Source: Clostridium culturomicium (lineage in GTDB: Bacteria; Bacillota; Clostridia; Clostridiales; Clostridiaceae). From it: a stretch of 64,000 bases of DNA. A program made the position numbers and the translations under genes. This document shows positions 34,788 through 43,035 of this stretch, piece by piece; the first letter of the stretch is position 1; each line of letters starts with the position of its first letter. Below the pieces are notes generated by a model. It did no database searches. It was not told the DNA's origin and saw only the letters and a program-made list of their open reading frames with translations. Where the stretch lies: the NCBI RefSeq assembly GCF_000821305.1, contig NZ_CCXK01000016.1:485033-549032 (forward strand). The letters run 5' to 3'.

Positions 34788-37166
34788 TTATCTTAATTCA
34801 GCTCCAAGCTTGTGCTCTAAGCTTTTTAATATTTTATCATGAACCTTATTAACATCTGCATCTGTTAAAGTTCTGTCAGAATGTCTGTAAACTAAAGCAT
34901 ACGCTATACTCTTCTTCCCTTCTGGAATCTGACTTCCTTTATAAACGTCAAACAGATTAGCACTTTCTAAGATTCCTCCGCCCTGCTTCTTAATTGTGTC
35001 TTCTATTTCTTGCACAAGAACAGTGTCATCAACAAGAATAGCCATATCTCTTGTTACAGCTGGGAACTTTGGAAGGGCTTTATATCTTCTATCAGATTTA
35101 GCACATTCAAATAACATATCTAAGTTAAGCTCTGCAATGAAGCATCTTGTATCGATACCATAGTTTTCTGAAACGTCTGGGTGGATTTCTCCAATTACTC
35201 CTGATACTTTATTTCTTAACTTAAGAGCTGCTGTCTTTCCTGGATGGAAGGTTGGATTTTCGCTTTCTCTAACAAAGCCAGCATTTTCAATTCCAAGACT
35301 AGCAAGAACATTTTCAACAACGCCCTTAAGCTCTAAGTAATCTCCAGCACCATACATACCAATTGTTAAGATGTTTCTCTCTTCTGGAAGCTGAGTTTCA
35401 TCTTCATTCTTGATATATACTTTTCCTATTTCAAATAACATTGCATACTCGTTACTCTTAACATAGTTTCTAGATAATGACTCCATCATTGAAGAAATAG
35501 TTGTTGTTCTCATTACCTTGAAATCTTCTCCTAGTGGGTTTCTAATTTCAACTACATCTCTAAGACAACTGTCTGCTGGTATTAAAAGCTTATCAAAGAT
35601 TTTATTGCTTACGAAAGAGTAACTTATAGATTGGTTATATCCACTTCCTATTAAAGCATTTATAACTCTGTCCTCTAATTTTTGTTTTTCAGATTTACCC
35701 GATTTCTCTGCTTCACAAGTTGCTAAAGTTGATTCAAAGTTATTATACCCGTGAATTCTTGCAACTTCTTCTGCAACATCCTCTTTAATATTTAAATCAC
35801 TTCTGAAAGTTGGGCAAGTAACAACTAAGTTATCTCCTTCTATTTCAGTAAATAAATCTAACCCATCAAGATATTTCTTCATATCTATTGGAGATATTCT
35901 GCTTCCTAAGAATTTATTTATCCATTTGAAATCTACAGTTAAAGTATGTGGATTTTTAACTTCATTGTAAATGTCTATTTCACCAGCCATAACTGTTCCA
36001 GCACCTAACTCTTCAACAAGAGCGCACACTCTCTTAACAGCAAGTTCACATAGGTTTGGATCTAAGTCCTTCTCAAACTTACCAGAAGCCTCTGTTCTTA
36101 AGTTAAGCTTCTTAGAAGTATTTCTGATGTTAAGACCGTTAAAGTTAGCACTTTCTAAGATTATCATAGTAGTGTCTTCCTTAACTTCAGAGTTAAGTCC
36201 TCCCATAACTCCCGCAAGTCCTATAGTCTTGTCACCATCTTTGATACAAAGCATAGAACTGTCTAAGCTTCTCTCTTCTCCATCAAGCGTAGTGAACTTC
36301 TCTCCATCTTTTCCTTCTTCAACAACGATAGTATTTGACTCTATATCTCTTGCATCGAAGGCATGTAATGGCTGACCAAGCTCTAACATAACAAAGTTAG
36401 TTATATCAACAATATTATTTATTGGTCTTACATCAGCTTCTAATAATCTTTCCTGCATCCATTGTGGTGATGGCTCGATTTTTATATTGCTGATTCCTTT
36501 AGCCATATATCTTCTGCATAATGGACTTTTAACTTCAACCTTATAAGTGTCAGTTATATCTGTGTTGTCCTTTATAGTGTACTCTAGGTTTGGCATTTTA
36601 TAAGAAGTTCCTAATGTCGCAGCAGTTTCTCTTGCCATACCGATGATACTGAAACAGTCAGCTCTGTTAGAAGTTATTTCAAAGTCTATTATAGCGCTCT
36701 CAAGTGGAAGCACAGACTTTATGTCGACTCCTATTGGTGTATCTTCAGGCATTATTAAAAGACCGTGTACTGGCTCATCTCCAGCTATTCCTAACTCATC
36801 TTCTGAACAGAACATACCGTTAGAAACTACTCCTCTTAATTTACCCTTTTTAATTTTTAGTCCACCGTGAAGTGTTGAACCATGAAGAGCTACTGGAACT
36901 ATGTCCTGCTCCTTCATGTTAGTTGCTGCAGTAACAATTTGTATTGGCTCTTCTTTATTTATATCAACAGCACAAACCACTAGCTTCTCTGCATCTGGAT
37001 GTCTTTCTATTTTTGTTATTTTTCCTGTAACAACGTTTGATATTTCATCCCCTGTAAGGATTACTTCTTCAACCTTTGAACCTGATAGAGTAAGTGCATC
37101 TGCAAGCTCTACAGGTGAAATATTTATATCAACATAATCGTTTAACCATTTAACTGGATATTTCAT
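34788..37166 (-). CDS. pheT: Phenylalanyl-tRNA synthetase beta subunit
   Basis: 792 aa. Domains in order: an N-terminal catalytic-like part, the EMAP/OB tRNA-binding domain (about 40-150, VVTGKITKIERHPDAEKLVVCAVDI), B3/B4 editing region (about 210-380, with RPINNIVDITNFVMLELGQPLHAFD), B5 (about 400-475), and the C-terminal ferredoxin-fold anticodon-binding domain (about 700-792). Full family length. It forms the (alpha-beta)2 enzyme with PheS, whose gene ends 19 nt upstream; both are under the T-box leader. Confidence 0.97.
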   Translation of the reverse strand: MKYPVKWLNDYVDINISPVELADALTLSGSKVEEVILTGDEISNVVTGKITKIERHPDAEKLVVCAVDINKEEPIQIVTAATNMKEQDIVPVALHGSTLHGGLKIKKGKLRGVVSNGMFCSEDELGIAGDEPVHGLLIMPEDTPIGVDIKSVLPLESAIIDFEITSNRADCFSIIGMARETAATLGTSYKMPNLEYTIKDNTDITDTYKVEVKSPLCRRYMAKGISNIKIEPSPQWMQERLLEADVRPINNIVDITNFVMLELGQPLHAFDARDIESNTIVVEEGKDGEKFTTLDGEERSLDSSMLCIKDGDKTIGLAGVMGGLNSEVKEDTTMIILESANFNGLNIRNTSKKLNLRTEASGKFEKDLDPNLCELAVKRVCALVEELGAGTVMAGEIDIYNEVKNPHTLTVDFKWINKFLGSRISPIDMKKYLDGLDLFTEIEGDNLVVTCPTFRSDLNIKEDVAEEVARIHGYNNFESTLATCEAEKSGKSEKQKLEDRVINALIGSGYNQSISYSFVSNKIFDKLLIPADSCLRDVVEIRNPLGEDFKVMRTTTISSMMESLSRNYVKSNEYAMLFEIGKVYIKNEDETQLPEERNILTIGMYGAGDYLELKGVVENVLASLGIENAGFVRESENPTFHPGKTAALKLRNKVSGVIGEIHPDVSENYGIDTRCFIAELNLDMLFECAKSDRRYKALPKFPAVTRDMAILVDDTVLVQEIEDTIKKQGGGILESANLFDVYKGSQIPEGKKSIAYALVYRHSDRTLTDADVNKVHDKILKSLEHKLGAELR

Positions 37167-37185
37167 ATTTTTTCCCTCCTACCTT

Positions 37186-38205
37186 CTAAAATTGATTTAA
37201 GAATCTCATATCACTTTCGTATAATAATCTGATATCGTCTATTCCGTACTTAAGCATTACCATTCTGTCTAAACCAAATCCGAAAGCAAATCCGCTGTAC
37301 TTCTCTGGGTCGATTCCGCCTCTTCTAAGTACGTCAGGGTGTACCATTCCGCAACCAAGGATTTCTATCCATCCGCTTCCTTTACAAATCTTACAGCCTT
37401 CTCCCTTACAAACGAAGCAAGTAGCATCCATCTCTGCTGATGGCTCTGTGAATGGGAAGTGGTGAGGTCTGAATTTAACCTTCATCTCATCTCCAAACAT
37501 TTTTTGAACGAACATTTCAAGGGTTCCTTTTAAGTCACCGAAAGTAACTCCCTCAGCTATAACTAGTCCTTCAACCTGATAGAATATTGGAGAGTGTGTA
37601 GCATCAACCGCATCTGAACGGAAAACCTTTCCTGGTCCAAGCATCTTTATTGGAGGATTTTGATTCTCCATAGTTCTAACCTGAATTCCTGATGTTTGAG
37701 TTCTTAAAACTATACTATCGTTTATATAGAAAGTATCTTGTTCTCCTCTAGCTGGGTGATCCTTTGGAATATTTAATGCTTCGAAGTTGTAGTAATCAGT
37801 CTCAACTTCTGGACCTTCTTCTATAGAGAATCCCATAGATAAGAAGATATCATTAATTTGCTCAAGAGTTAAAGTAATAGGGTGCTTTTTACCAACTATC
37901 TGCTTCTTACCAGGCATAGATATATCTATAACCTCGCTCTCTAACTTCTTCTTCTTCTCTTCAGCCTTTATAGCCTCTACCTTGCTCTCTAAAGCAGATT
38001 CTATAGCTTCTCTAACCTCATTTGCAACTTTACCAACCACTGGTCTTTCCTCTGCTGTAAGCTTACCCATTCCTCTTAAAATTGCAGTAAGCTCACCTTT
38101 TTTTCCTAGGTATTTTACCCTAAGATTTTCTAGTTCAGCTTTATCTGAAACTTCATTTAGCTGCTCAAGAGCTGCTTTTTTAATTTGTTCTAATTGTTCT
38201 TTCAT
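37186..38205 (-). CDS. pheS: Phenylalanyl-tRNA synthetase alpha subunit
   Basis: 339 aa. An N-terminal coiled-coil arm (about 1-95) is followed by the class II catalytic core with HPITLTLEQINDIF, the motif 2 region RTQTSGIQVRTMENQ and motif 3 in FAFGFGLDRMVMLKYGI. The stretch CFVCKGEGCKICKGSGW holds four cysteines in CxxC pairs, a zinc-ribbon-like insertion found in many bacterial PheS. AGGAGA before the ATG. First gene of the T-box-controlled operon. Confidence 0.97.
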   Translation of the reverse strand: MKEQLEQIKKAALEQLNEVSDKAELENLRVKYLGKKGELTAILRGMGKLTAEERPVVGKVANEVREAIESALESKVEAIKAEEKKKKLESEVIDISMPGKKQIVGKKHPITLTLEQINDIFLSMGFSIEEGPEVETDYYNFEALNIPKDHPARGEQDTFYINDSIVLRTQTSGIQVRTMENQNPPIKMLGPGKVFRSDAVDATHSPIFYQVEGLVIAEGVTFGDLKGTLEMFVQKMFGDEMKVKFRPHHFPFTEPSAEMDATCFVCKGEGCKICKGSGWIEILGCGMVHPDVLRRGGIDPEKYSGFAFGFGLDRMVMLKYGIDDIRLLYESDMRFLNQF

Positions 38206-38261
38206 AAAATAATCTCCTTTCTAACCTTCTATTGTAAATAAGTTTAACCATTTTTTTGCAT

Positions 38262-38596
38262 AAAAAAACCGTCCCCGAAAGGGACGGAATATCCGCGGTA
38301 CCACCCTAATTGAATTTCAATATGAAATTCCACTTAGTAAGTTTATCGACCTCCGCCGTCAATTACTAATTGAGAGTCTAAATCTTTGATTTAGTTCCTC
38401 GAAATTACTCATTCGAATGAATATGAGAATGAGTTTCCTTCCTCTTTCATAATTGATACTCTAAAGTGAACTTCGAAATAATTTTTATAAGAAAAGCTTT
38501 CAGTCCTTGACTTCTCATCCCTAGTATAAAAAATTTATATCTACTCTCTTTGTCATCGTATTTTATATTATTATTTTTACTATTAAAAATAGCATT
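38262..38596 (-). promoter_or_regulatory. T-box leader of pheST with terminator
   Basis: The minus-strand T-box core AGGGTGGTACCGCG lies at 38294-38307, followed by a perfect terminator hairpin (38269-38287) and T7 (38262-38268). UGGU in the core can pair with an ACCA tRNA end; the tRNA-Phe at 45213 has discriminator A. Stem I lies around 38460-38560. A TTC specifier candidate followed by A is at 38468-38470, matching Phe codon UUC. Uncharged tRNA-Phe should favour the antiterminator and raise pheST expression. Between stem I and the core is a stretch resembling the dispersed repeat (38372-38394). Confidence 0.92.
38372..38394 (-). repeat. Dispersed-repeat core inside the T-box leader
   Basis: The minus strand carries CTAAATCAAAGATTTAG then ACTCTC, two mismatches from the decarboxylase-leader copy over 23 nt. 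It may instead be an ordinary T-box stem III that happens to match. Confidence 0.4.
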
Positions 38597-38602
38597 AGAA
38601 AT

Positions 38603-38631
38603 ATTATACATAGAATATAACCAAATTTCAA
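38603..38631 (-). promoter_or_regulatory. Promoter of the pheST T-box transcript
   Basis: Minus-strand TTGAAA (38626-38631) and perfect TATAAT (38603-38608) with a 17-nt spacer, immediately after the stop of the methyltransferase gene. Start expected near 38596. Confidence 0.75.
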
Positions 38632-38634
38632 GTA

Positions 38635-39432
38635 TTAATACTTTCCACTTAAAATCCTTTGTCTTACACCTTCATATATCATTATAGATGCAGCAATGGC
38701 AACATTAAGTGACTCAGTGCTTCCCAGCATTGGTATCTTAACCTTTTTAGTTGCAAGATCCATAACCTCATCACTAATTCCATTACCTTCATTTCCGACT
38801 GCTATAATTGAATTACTCACTAAATCAACCTCATAAAAATTTTTATCAGTCTGTAATGAACTGCAAATCAAATTATAGTTCTTACTCAATAACTCTTTTG
38901 TAAAATCTAAATTATCATTATCTTGAATTAAAGGTATATTAAAAATAGAACCCATGGTTGATCTTAAAGTTTTTTCATTATATAAATCTACAGTACCTTT
39001 AGTCATAATAATACCAGCACACCCTGCACTATGGGCTGTTCTTATTATGGTTCCAAGGTTTCCTGGATCTTGAACCTTATCTATTAAAATATAACTTCCA
39101 TCAGTAGGTTTATGCCTTTGATTATTAACTCTTACAACAGCTAAAACTCCTTGAGAGTTCTCCGTTGCTGCTATTGTCTTAAATATACTGTCACTTGTAA
39201 CATATATTTTTTCTTCATTTTCTGCTGCGTACTCGTAAAACTTATCTTTAAACTTCTCAACTACAGACTCTCTAACAATGATTTTATCAATTATGAAAGA
39301 GGACTTTAGTCCTTCCTCCACAAATCTAAATCCCTCTATAATGAATCTTTCCGTTTCATTTCTGTACTTTTTATCTTTAAGCTTCCTAATATCTTTAATA
39401 GTATTGTTCTCTTTACTTGTTATCAGCTGCAC
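38635..39432 (-). CDS. TrmH/SpoU-family RNA 2'-O-ribose methyltransferase
   Basis: 265 aa SPOUT enzyme using SAM. An N-terminal substrate-binding domain (about 1-95) precedes the knot domain with DPGNLGTIIRTAHSAG (motif 1), IIAVGNEGNGIS (motif 2) and IPMLGSTESLNVAIAASIMIYE (motif 3). The target nucleotide in tRNA or 23S rRNA cannot be fixed. GTG start with GGAG upstream. It follows the ktrA-like gene by 20 nt and no terminator is seen before the pheST promoter. Confidence 0.92.
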   Translation of the reverse strand: MQLITSKENNTIKDIRKLKDKKYRNETERFIIEGFRFVEEGLKSSFIIDKIIVRESVVEKFKDKFYEYAAENEEKIYVTSDSIFKTIAATENSQGVLAVVRVNNQRHKPTDGSYILIDKVQDPGNLGTIIRTAHSAGCAGIIMTKGTVDLYNEKTLRSTMGSIFNIPLIQDNDNLDFTKELLSKNYNLICSSLQTDKNFYEVDLVSNSIIAVGNEGNGISDEVMDLATKKVKIPMLGSTESLNVAIAASIMIYEGVRQRILSGKY

Positions 39433-39452
39433 TTATTTCGCTCCTTACCTTA

Positions 39453-40106
39453 CTATAGTCTTTCTATACTATTTAGTTCAGCAGTTCCACCTATGGCAAC
39501 TATTATATCGCCTTCTGTAATAATCTCCTCTGCAGATGGTGATACATTAATATCATTATCTCTTTTGATTGCAACTACGTTTATTCCATATCTAACTCTA
39601 AGATTTAATTCCTTTAAAGATGAACCAACCCAATCCTTAGGAGTTACAATCTCAGCAATACTAAAGTCAGGAGATAATTCAATATAATCTAATATACTTG
39701 AAGAGCAAAGGTTATGAGCTACTCTTATCCCCATATCTCTCTCAGGGAATATAACTCTATTTGCTCCAATTTTATAAAGTACTTTTGCATGCATTGCATT
39801 GTTTGCCTTAGTTATAATGTGCTTAACATTCATTTCTTTAACTAATAGAGTAGATAAAATATTTGCTTGAATATCTGAACCTATACTAATTATAGCCACA
39901 TCAAAATTTCCTATTCCAAGAGCTCTTAAGCTTGCTTCATCATTAGCATCAACCTGTACTGCATGAGTAACTCTATCTGCAATATTTTGAACTCTCTCTT
40001 CATCTATATCCACAGCTAAAACATCATTTCCTAAAGCATACAAAGTTTCAGCTACCGATGTTCCAAATCTTCCTAAACCTATAACTATAAATTGTTTTTT
40101 ACTCAT
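39453..40106 (-). CDS. Potassium uptake regulatory subunit (KtrA/TrkA, RCK)
   Basis: 217 aa cytosolic ring-forming subunit. RCK_N domain: VIGLGRFGTSVAETL (7-21) and AVDIDEERVQNIADRVTHAVQVDA for NAD/ATP binding; RCK_C (TrkA-C) domain in the last 80 residues, often a c-di-AMP binder in Firmicutes. It gates the membrane subunit encoded 14 nt upstream. AGGGG ribosome binding site. Full length for KtrA. Confidence 0.95.
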   Translation of the reverse strand: MSKKQFIVIGLGRFGTSVAETLYALGNDVLAVDIDEERVQNIADRVTHAVQVDANDEASLRALGIGNFDVAIISIGSDIQANILSTLLVKEMNVKHIITKANNAMHAKVLYKIGANRVIFPERDMGIRVAHNLCSSSILDYIELSPDFSIAEIVTPKDWVGSSLKELNLRVRYGINVVAIKRDNDINVSPSAEEIITEGDIIVAIGGTAELNSIERL

Positions 40107-40120
40107 ATTCTGATACCCCT

Positions 40121-41488
40121 CTATCCAACTAAAATTTTACCTTCTGGATATTTTATTGAATTTGTCTTATTATCACTTCTTATTGCTATAGCTACCAATA
40201 AAGTAAGTGGTCCTATTCTTCCAGCATACATAGTAATTGCTACAATTATTTTACCTATTGCAGTAAGCTTTTGAGTTAATCCCATTGTAAGCCCAACTGT
40301 ACCAAAGGCAGATGTAGCTTCAAATAAGTATTGCTCAAATGGCACTCCTGCTCCGCTTTCAGTTATTGTTAATAATATTGTAACCGTAAATACCAATCCC
40401 AGTGCTATAACTACTACTGCAAAGGCTTTATATACTGTTTCTTTACTTATTTTCTTTCTAAATACTTCTGTATCTTCTCTTCCTTTTATAACAGACATTA
40501 CTGTTAATAAAAGCACTCCTGCTGTGGACGTTTTTATCCCCCCTGCCGTAGAGCCTGGAGAACCTCCAATAAACATAAGAATTATTGTTAACAGTACTGA
40601 AGCCATAGACATACCCGCTAAATCAATAGAATTAAATCCAGCTGTTCTTGGTGATACAGATGCAAAGAAAGCAGATAGCAGTTTATCCTTCATAGACATC
40701 TCTTTTAATGTAGCCGGATTTGAATACTCAAATATAAAGAACATAACAAATCCAAATACTATTAAAAATAAACTCATTGATATTACTACCTTTGTTTGTA
40801 GTGATAGCCTTCTATTTATCTTATAGTTGTATAAATCATCCCAAACATAAAAGCCCAAGCCTCCAATGATGATTAAAGCTGATAATGTAAGAATAATCAA
40901 TGCATTGCCGCTATATCCTGTTACACTGCTGTATCCACCCATCAAATCAAAGCCAGCATTGCAAAAGGCTGATACTGCATGAAATATACTATAATAAATT
41001 CCTTTACCTAATCCAAACTCTGGAATAAACTGAATTGAAAGAAGTAGTGCTCCTATAAGTTCAATTGAAAAAGTAAATGTTAGTATGTATCGTGCAAATC
41101 TAACAATTCCTTGAAGAGATGTTAAACTAATAGACTCTCTTATTAACAATCTTTCCTTTAATGTTATTCTCTTGCCTGCGATTAAGGCAATTAAGGTAGC
41201 AAAGGACATAAATCCTAACCCACCAATTTGTATTAATAACATAATAACAGTTTTACCGAAATAAGACCAGTATGTACCTGTATCTACTGTAACAAGTCCT
41301 GTTACACACACTGCTGATGTAGATGTGAAAATACAGTCTATAAAGGGCGTTTTCACACCATCAATAGTTGCAATGGGTAAACTTAGTAGAAATGCCCCAA
41401 TTAATATAATTGCCGCAAACCCCATAGCTATTATCTGCACTGGTGTAAATCTTTTGTTTCTCAGCATATTACGCTTCTTCAATTGCAT
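40121..41488 (-). CDS. Potassium uptake channel subunit (KtrB/TrkH)
   Basis: 455 aa membrane protein with four M1-P-M2 repeats. Selectivity-filter-like loops are seen as TSTSAVCVTGL, SAFCNAGFDL, SPRTAGFNS and TSAFGTVGLTMGL, each with the key Gly. It forms the K+ (Na+-linked) transport pore with the RCK subunit. The ATG at 41488 follows GAGGTG by 6 nt; an upstream GTG in frame is part of that ribosome binding site and is rejected. Confidence 0.95.
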   Translation of the reverse strand: MQLKKRNMLRNKRFTPVQIIAMGFAAIILIGAFLLSLPIATIDGVKTPFIDCIFTSTSAVCVTGLVTVDTGTYWSYFGKTVIMLLIQIGGLGFMSFATLIALIAGKRITLKERLLIRESISLTSLQGIVRFARYILTFTFSIELIGALLLSIQFIPEFGLGKGIYYSIFHAVSAFCNAGFDLMGGYSSVTGYSGNALIILTLSALIIIGGLGFYVWDDLYNYKINRRLSLQTKVVISMSLFLIVFGFVMFFIFEYSNPATLKEMSMKDKLLSAFFASVSPRTAGFNSIDLAGMSMASVLLTIILMFIGGSPGSTAGGIKTSTAGVLLLTVMSVIKGREDTEVFRKKISKETVYKAFAVVVIALGLVFTVTILLTITESGAGVPFEQYLFEATSAFGTVGLTMGLTQKLTAIGKIIVAITMYAGRIGPLTLLVAIAIRSDNKTNSIKYPEGKILVG

Positions 41489-41576
41489 ATAAAACACCTC
41501 TTATTCTAATAAGAATCTTCATATTTAAATTATATATTACTTACCTATGTTTTTCCCATTTCACCGTTAAAATATT

Positions 41577-41618
41577 GATAGTATAAAAATGTAGCTTAAA
41601 CTACACTTTTATACTATC
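41577..41618. repeat. 18-bp inverted repeat between rplT and the K+ channel gene
   Basis: 41577-41594 pairs with 41601-41618 with one mismatch around a 6-nt loop. Neither strand has a proper T run after it, so it may be a second, weak terminator, an operator or an RNA-stability element ahead of the potassium operon. Confidence 0.5.
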
Positions 41619-41663
41619 AACACATTTAATCTTATGTACTTAATATTCCAAAACTGGTAATTT

Positions 41664-41709
41664 GTTTTTTTATTAGAAAAATCCAGAGAACGACTAAGTC
41701 ATCCTCTGG
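41664..41709 (-). terminator. Terminator of infC-rpmI-rplT
   Basis: Stem CCAGAG (41683-41688) with CTCTGG (41704-41709) enclosing a second short stem, 18 nt past the rplT stop, followed on the minus strand by ATTTTTCT. Confidence 0.8.
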
Positions 41710-41726
41710 CATTTATGTTATCAATC

Positions 41727-42080
41727 TTAGATGTGCTTTTTTGCAACTTCTACTAATTCAGCGAATGCTTTAGGATCGTTGATAGCTATTTCAGAAAGCA
41801 TTTTTCTGTTTATATCTACTCCAGCAACCTTCATTCCATTCATGAATCTTGAGTAAGAAAGACCATTCATTCTTGCAGCAGCATTTATTCTAGCTATCCA
41901 TAACTTTCTGAAGTCTCTCTTCTTTAATTTTCTTCCAACATAAGCATTTCTTAATGCTCTTATAACTGACTCATTAGCAGTTTTAAATAACTTGCTTTTT
42001 CCACCGTAGTATCCTTTTGCAAGTTTTAATACTTTTTTATGTTTTTTACGACTGTTCATCGCTCTTTTTACTCTTGCCAT
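41727..42080 (-). CDS. rplT: 50S ribosomal protein L20
   Basis: 117 aa, basic, full length. Opens ARVKRAMNSRKKHKKVLKLAKGYYGGKSKLFKTA and includes RDFRKLWIARINAAAR, as in all L20. An early-assembly 23S rRNA binder, and in Firmicutes the repressor of its own operon via the leader. GGAGG precedes the ATG. Last gene of the infC operon. Confidence 0.98.
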   Translation of the reverse strand: MARVKRAMNSRKKHKKVLKLAKGYYGGKSKLFKTANESVIRALRNAYVGRKLKKRDFRKLWIARINAAARMNGLSYSRFMNGMKVAGVDINRKMLSEIAINDPKAFAELVEVAKKHI

Positions 42081-42106
42081 TATATTTCCCTCCTAGATCT
42101 CTTCTA

Positions 42107-42304
42107 CTATAAGTATGGTAATAATTTCTTCATGTTCTTTTCTTGAGTAGTTGAAACGTATCCTGCTTTTCTAAGATTTCTCTTAGTTTTAGCGCTTTTC
42201 TTAGTTAATATATGGCGTCTAAAAGCTTTAGATCTTTTTAACTTCCCTGTTCCTGTTTTCTTGAATCTTTTTGCAGCACCTCTATGTGTTTTCATTTTTG
42301 GCAT
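42107..42304 (-). CDS. rpmI: 50S ribosomal protein L35
   Basis: 65 aa, very basic. PKMKTHRGAAKRFKKTGTGKLKRSKAFRRH at the N-terminus is the L35 signature. AGGAGG upstream. Sits between infC and rplT with about 20-nt gaps, the conserved order. Confidence 0.98.
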   Translation of the reverse strand: MPKMKTHRGAAKRFKKTGTGKLKRSKAFRRHILTKKSAKTKRNLRKAGYVSTTQEKNMKKLLPYL

Positions 42305-42323
42305 TGTAAAGTCCTCCTCTCAG

Positions 42324-42845
42324 TTATGCTCCTTTTTTAGGAGCTAATATCATTATCATATTTCTTCCTTCTTGTCTAGCAGGCTTTTCTATTGTATAAA
42401 CATCGCCTAACTTTTCAACAAATAGGTTTAATATCTTAAATCCAATCTGTGAGTTTTCAATTTCTCTTCCTCTGAATCTCACAGTAACTTTAACCTTATC
42501 TTCATCTAACAAAAATTTTCTAGCGTTGTTAGCTTTAATCTCGATATCATGCTCTTCAATTGTAGCACTTAATCTGATTTCCTTAACTGTAACAACCTTC
42601 TGCTTTTTCTTAGCTTCCTTTTCCTTCTTTTGTTGTTCATAAACAAACTTCCCAAAGTCCATAATCTTGCAAACCATTGGTTTTGCATTTGGAGACATAA
42701 CCACTAAGTCTAATTCTTTCTTATGAGCAATTTCTAAAGCCTCTTTAGTAGGAATTACCCCTAGAGCTTCTCCATTGGAATCAATAACTCTAATTTCTTT
42801 GTCTCTTATATCTTCATTCATCATGAAGTCTTTATTTTTACTGAT
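42324..42845 (-). CDS. infC: Translation initiation factor IF-3, probable ATC start codon
   Basis: About 173 aa. IF-3 N domain (NEDIRDKEIRVIDSNGEALGV), basic linker rich in Lys, and C domain (IEEHDIEIKANNARKFL). It binds the 30S subunit and proofreads the initiator tRNA. Start choice: the only GGAGG (42854-42858) ends 8 nt before an ATC at 42843-42845, giving (M)SKNKDFMMNEDI. The GTG at 42852-42854 overlaps the Shine-Dalgarno itself and cannot be used with it; ATGs at codons 8 and 9 lack a site. infC in other bacteria is known for AUU starts that allow self-control, so ATC is credible. Confidence 0.9.
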   Translation of the reverse strand: MSKNKDFMMNEDIRDKEIRVIDSNGEALGVIPTKEALEIAHKKELDLVVMSPNAKPMVCKIMDFGKFVYEQQKKEKEAKKKQKVVTVKEIRLSATIEEHDIEIKANNARKFLLDEDKVKVTVRFRGREIENSQIGFKILNLFVEKLGDVYTIEKPARQEGRNMIMILAPKKGA

Positions 42846-43010
42846 AACTTTCACCTCCGGTTATTTTTAACCATATATAAATATAAAATAAAAAGGACGA
42901 CATAAGCCGTCCTGATATTACAATTCAATCATAATGTAAAATATCTTAACCTTACTAGCAATACTGTAAGGTGAGAAACGGCTGTTTCTTCTTGCAAAAT
43001 TTTATTAATT
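42846..43010 (-). promoter_or_regulatory. 5' leader of infC-rpmI-rplT with attenuator hairpin (L20-leader candidate)
   Basis: Upstream of infC the minus strand has several potential stems, ending in a perfect GC-rich hairpin (42894-42913, AGGACG.. with ..CGTCCT) followed by T5 and more T/A. A terminator some 50 nt before the infC ribosome binding site, in the position of the known Firmicute L20 leader, indicates attenuation by L20. Upstream limit is approximate. Confidence 0.65.
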
Positions 43011-43035
43011 TCTTCAACTAACAAAATTGATTTTA

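Noticed and set aside
41489..41726. ydaO/c-di-AMP riboswitch before the potassium channel gene
   Set aside because: The region is too short after the rplT terminator and lacks the conserved GC-rich core; only simple inverted repeats are present.
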